A stretch of DNA of 64,000 nt from Mycobacterium numidiamassiliense (GTDB lineage Bacteria > Actinomycetota > Actinomycetes > Mycobacteriales > Mycobacteriaceae): contig NZ_FUEZ01000004.1 of NCBI RefSeq assembly GCF_900157365.1, forward strand, positions 62,001 through 126,000, in the 5' to 3' direction. The notes under the pieces were generated by a model, which saw only the letters and a program-made list of their open reading frames with translations, searched no databases and had not been told where the DNA came from. The position numbers were made by a program, and so were the translations under genes. Below are positions 63,539 to 64,000 of this stretch, piece after piece (position 1 is the first letter of the stretch; each line of letters opens with the position of its first letter).

Positions 63539-64000
63539 ATGGGTAGCCAAAAAGGGCTGGCTGCGCGCATCGAACGCAAGCTCGAAGTAACCGTCGGCGA
63601 CGCGTTTGCCCGACTATTCGGGGGATCGATCGTCCCCCAAGAGGTTGAAGCCCTATTGCGTCGGGAAGCCGAAGACGGTGTGCGGCCGCTGCAGGGAAAT
63701 CGCCTTTTGGCGCCCAATGAATACATCATTACCCTCGGTGTGCACGACTTTGCGAAGGTAGGCGCCGATTCTGAGGTCTCGTCAGGCGCTTTCGCGCGGC
63801 ACGTGGCTGACTATATCGATGAACAGGGGTGGCAAACGTATGGTGATGTGGTCGTCAGGTTCGAGCAGCTGCCGAACCTGCACACCGGCCAGTTCCGCGC
63901 CCGCGGGGCTGTCAACCCCGATGTCGAGCCCCGCCCGACGCTCGGCGATCTCGCCCGGCGACAATCAAATCAGGCGTTCAGCGCAGAACCAGGAGTACCA
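63539..64000 (+). CDS. fhaA: FhaA, N-terminal part only (mirror copy, cut by window end)
   Basis: First 154 codons of fhaA (identical to 11917-12378 inverted), covering the DUF3662 domain up to residue 154. The frame is open at the last base; the repeat region and FHA domain would lie beyond the window. Confidence 0.9.
   Translation, partial: MGSQKGLAARIERKLEVTVGDAFARLFGGSIVPQEVEALLRREAEDGVRPLQGNRLLAPNEYIITLGVHDFAKVGADSEVSSGAFARHVADYIDEQGWQTYGDVVVRFEQLPNLHTGQFRARGAVNPDVEPRPTLGDLARRQSNQAFSAEPGVP

Larger units (their letters stand above)
37959..64000 (-). repeat. Right arm of a 26-kb perfect inverted repeat
   Basis: Exact reverse complement of 11917-37958. The arm is still identical at the last base of the window (inside fhaA), so it continues beyond it. 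Confidence 0.98.

Noticed and set aside
11917-64000. The inverted repeat as a composite transposon or inverted terminal repeat of a linear plasmid
   Set aside because: No transposase or replication gene is present, the arms hold core chromosomal genes, and there is no unique spacer between the arms.
1-64000. CRISPR arrays, prophage or insertion sequences
   Set aside because: No spaced direct-repeat array, phage structural gene or transposase was seen on either strand.

Overview
The window is high-GC mycobacterial chromosome. Its first part follows the gene order of the Mycobacterium tuberculosis origin-proximal region (Rv0010c to Rv0039c, identified from recalled protein sequences). PE and PPE genes, an EccB/EccC pair, WhiB5 and the PknA/PknB-FhaA/FhaB cell-growth operon place it in Mycobacterium, most likely a slow-growing non-tuberculous species because Rv0021c and Rv0031-Rv0035 are missing and other genes sit there instead.

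The dominant structural feature is a giant inverted repeat. Bases 11917-37958 are repeated in reverse complement as 37959-64000 with no spacer: position x on the left equals position 75917-x on the right. Every gene, tRNA and small motif I compared is identical in both arms. The right arm is cut by the window edge, so the true arms are probably longer. Each locus from the start of fhaA to the Rv0039c homologue is therefore present twice. A fold-back sequencing or assembly artefact is the leading explanation; a true inverted duplication or a hairpin chromosome end are alternatives.

Layout of the unique part and left arm. 37-1765: PH-domain membrane protein, divisome protein CrgA, DUF881 protein. 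1804-2502: glutamine amidotransferase TrpG/PabA. 2480-12378 (minus strand): fhaA, fhaB, pstP, rodA, pbpA, pknA, pknB, the signalling and cell-wall operon, in which all junctions from fhaB onward are 4-nt overlaps. 12632-12717: tRNA-Leu(CAG). 12808-16306: a small orphan gene, a SCO6745-family protein, a membrane-anchored NHL beta-propeller like the PknD sensor without a kinase, and a PPE protein ending in a SHOCT-like tail. 16716-19143: GNAT acetyltransferase, an internally deleted pirin pseudogene and an acyl-CoA dehydrogenase. 19237-26399: whiB5 divergent from an Rv0023-Rv0030-type cluster (Xre regulator, NlpC/P60 hydrolase, two DUF4226 proteins, EspC-like protein, DUF2694 protein, Rv0029-like protein, YbaB-like protein). 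26451-33723: eccB, eccC, PE and PPE of ESX-2 type. 33727-37919: homologues of Rv0036c, Rv0037c, Rv0038 and Rv0039c with an extra bile-acid-symporter-like transporter.

The most interesting biology is that the Rv0023-Rv0030 set, which in M. tuberculosis stands alone, is here directly joined to an eccB-eccC-PE-PPE block in the order of the start of the ESX-2 locus, but without eccD, eccE, mycP, eccA, espG or esx genes. This looks like a partial type VII secretion module: an ATPase and substrate-selection head with accessory proteins and its own transcription factors. The Rv0029-like member carries four T-x-x-I-P motifs that fit the published mycobacterial Ser/Thr kinase consensus, a possible link to the PknA/PknB/FhaA system next door.
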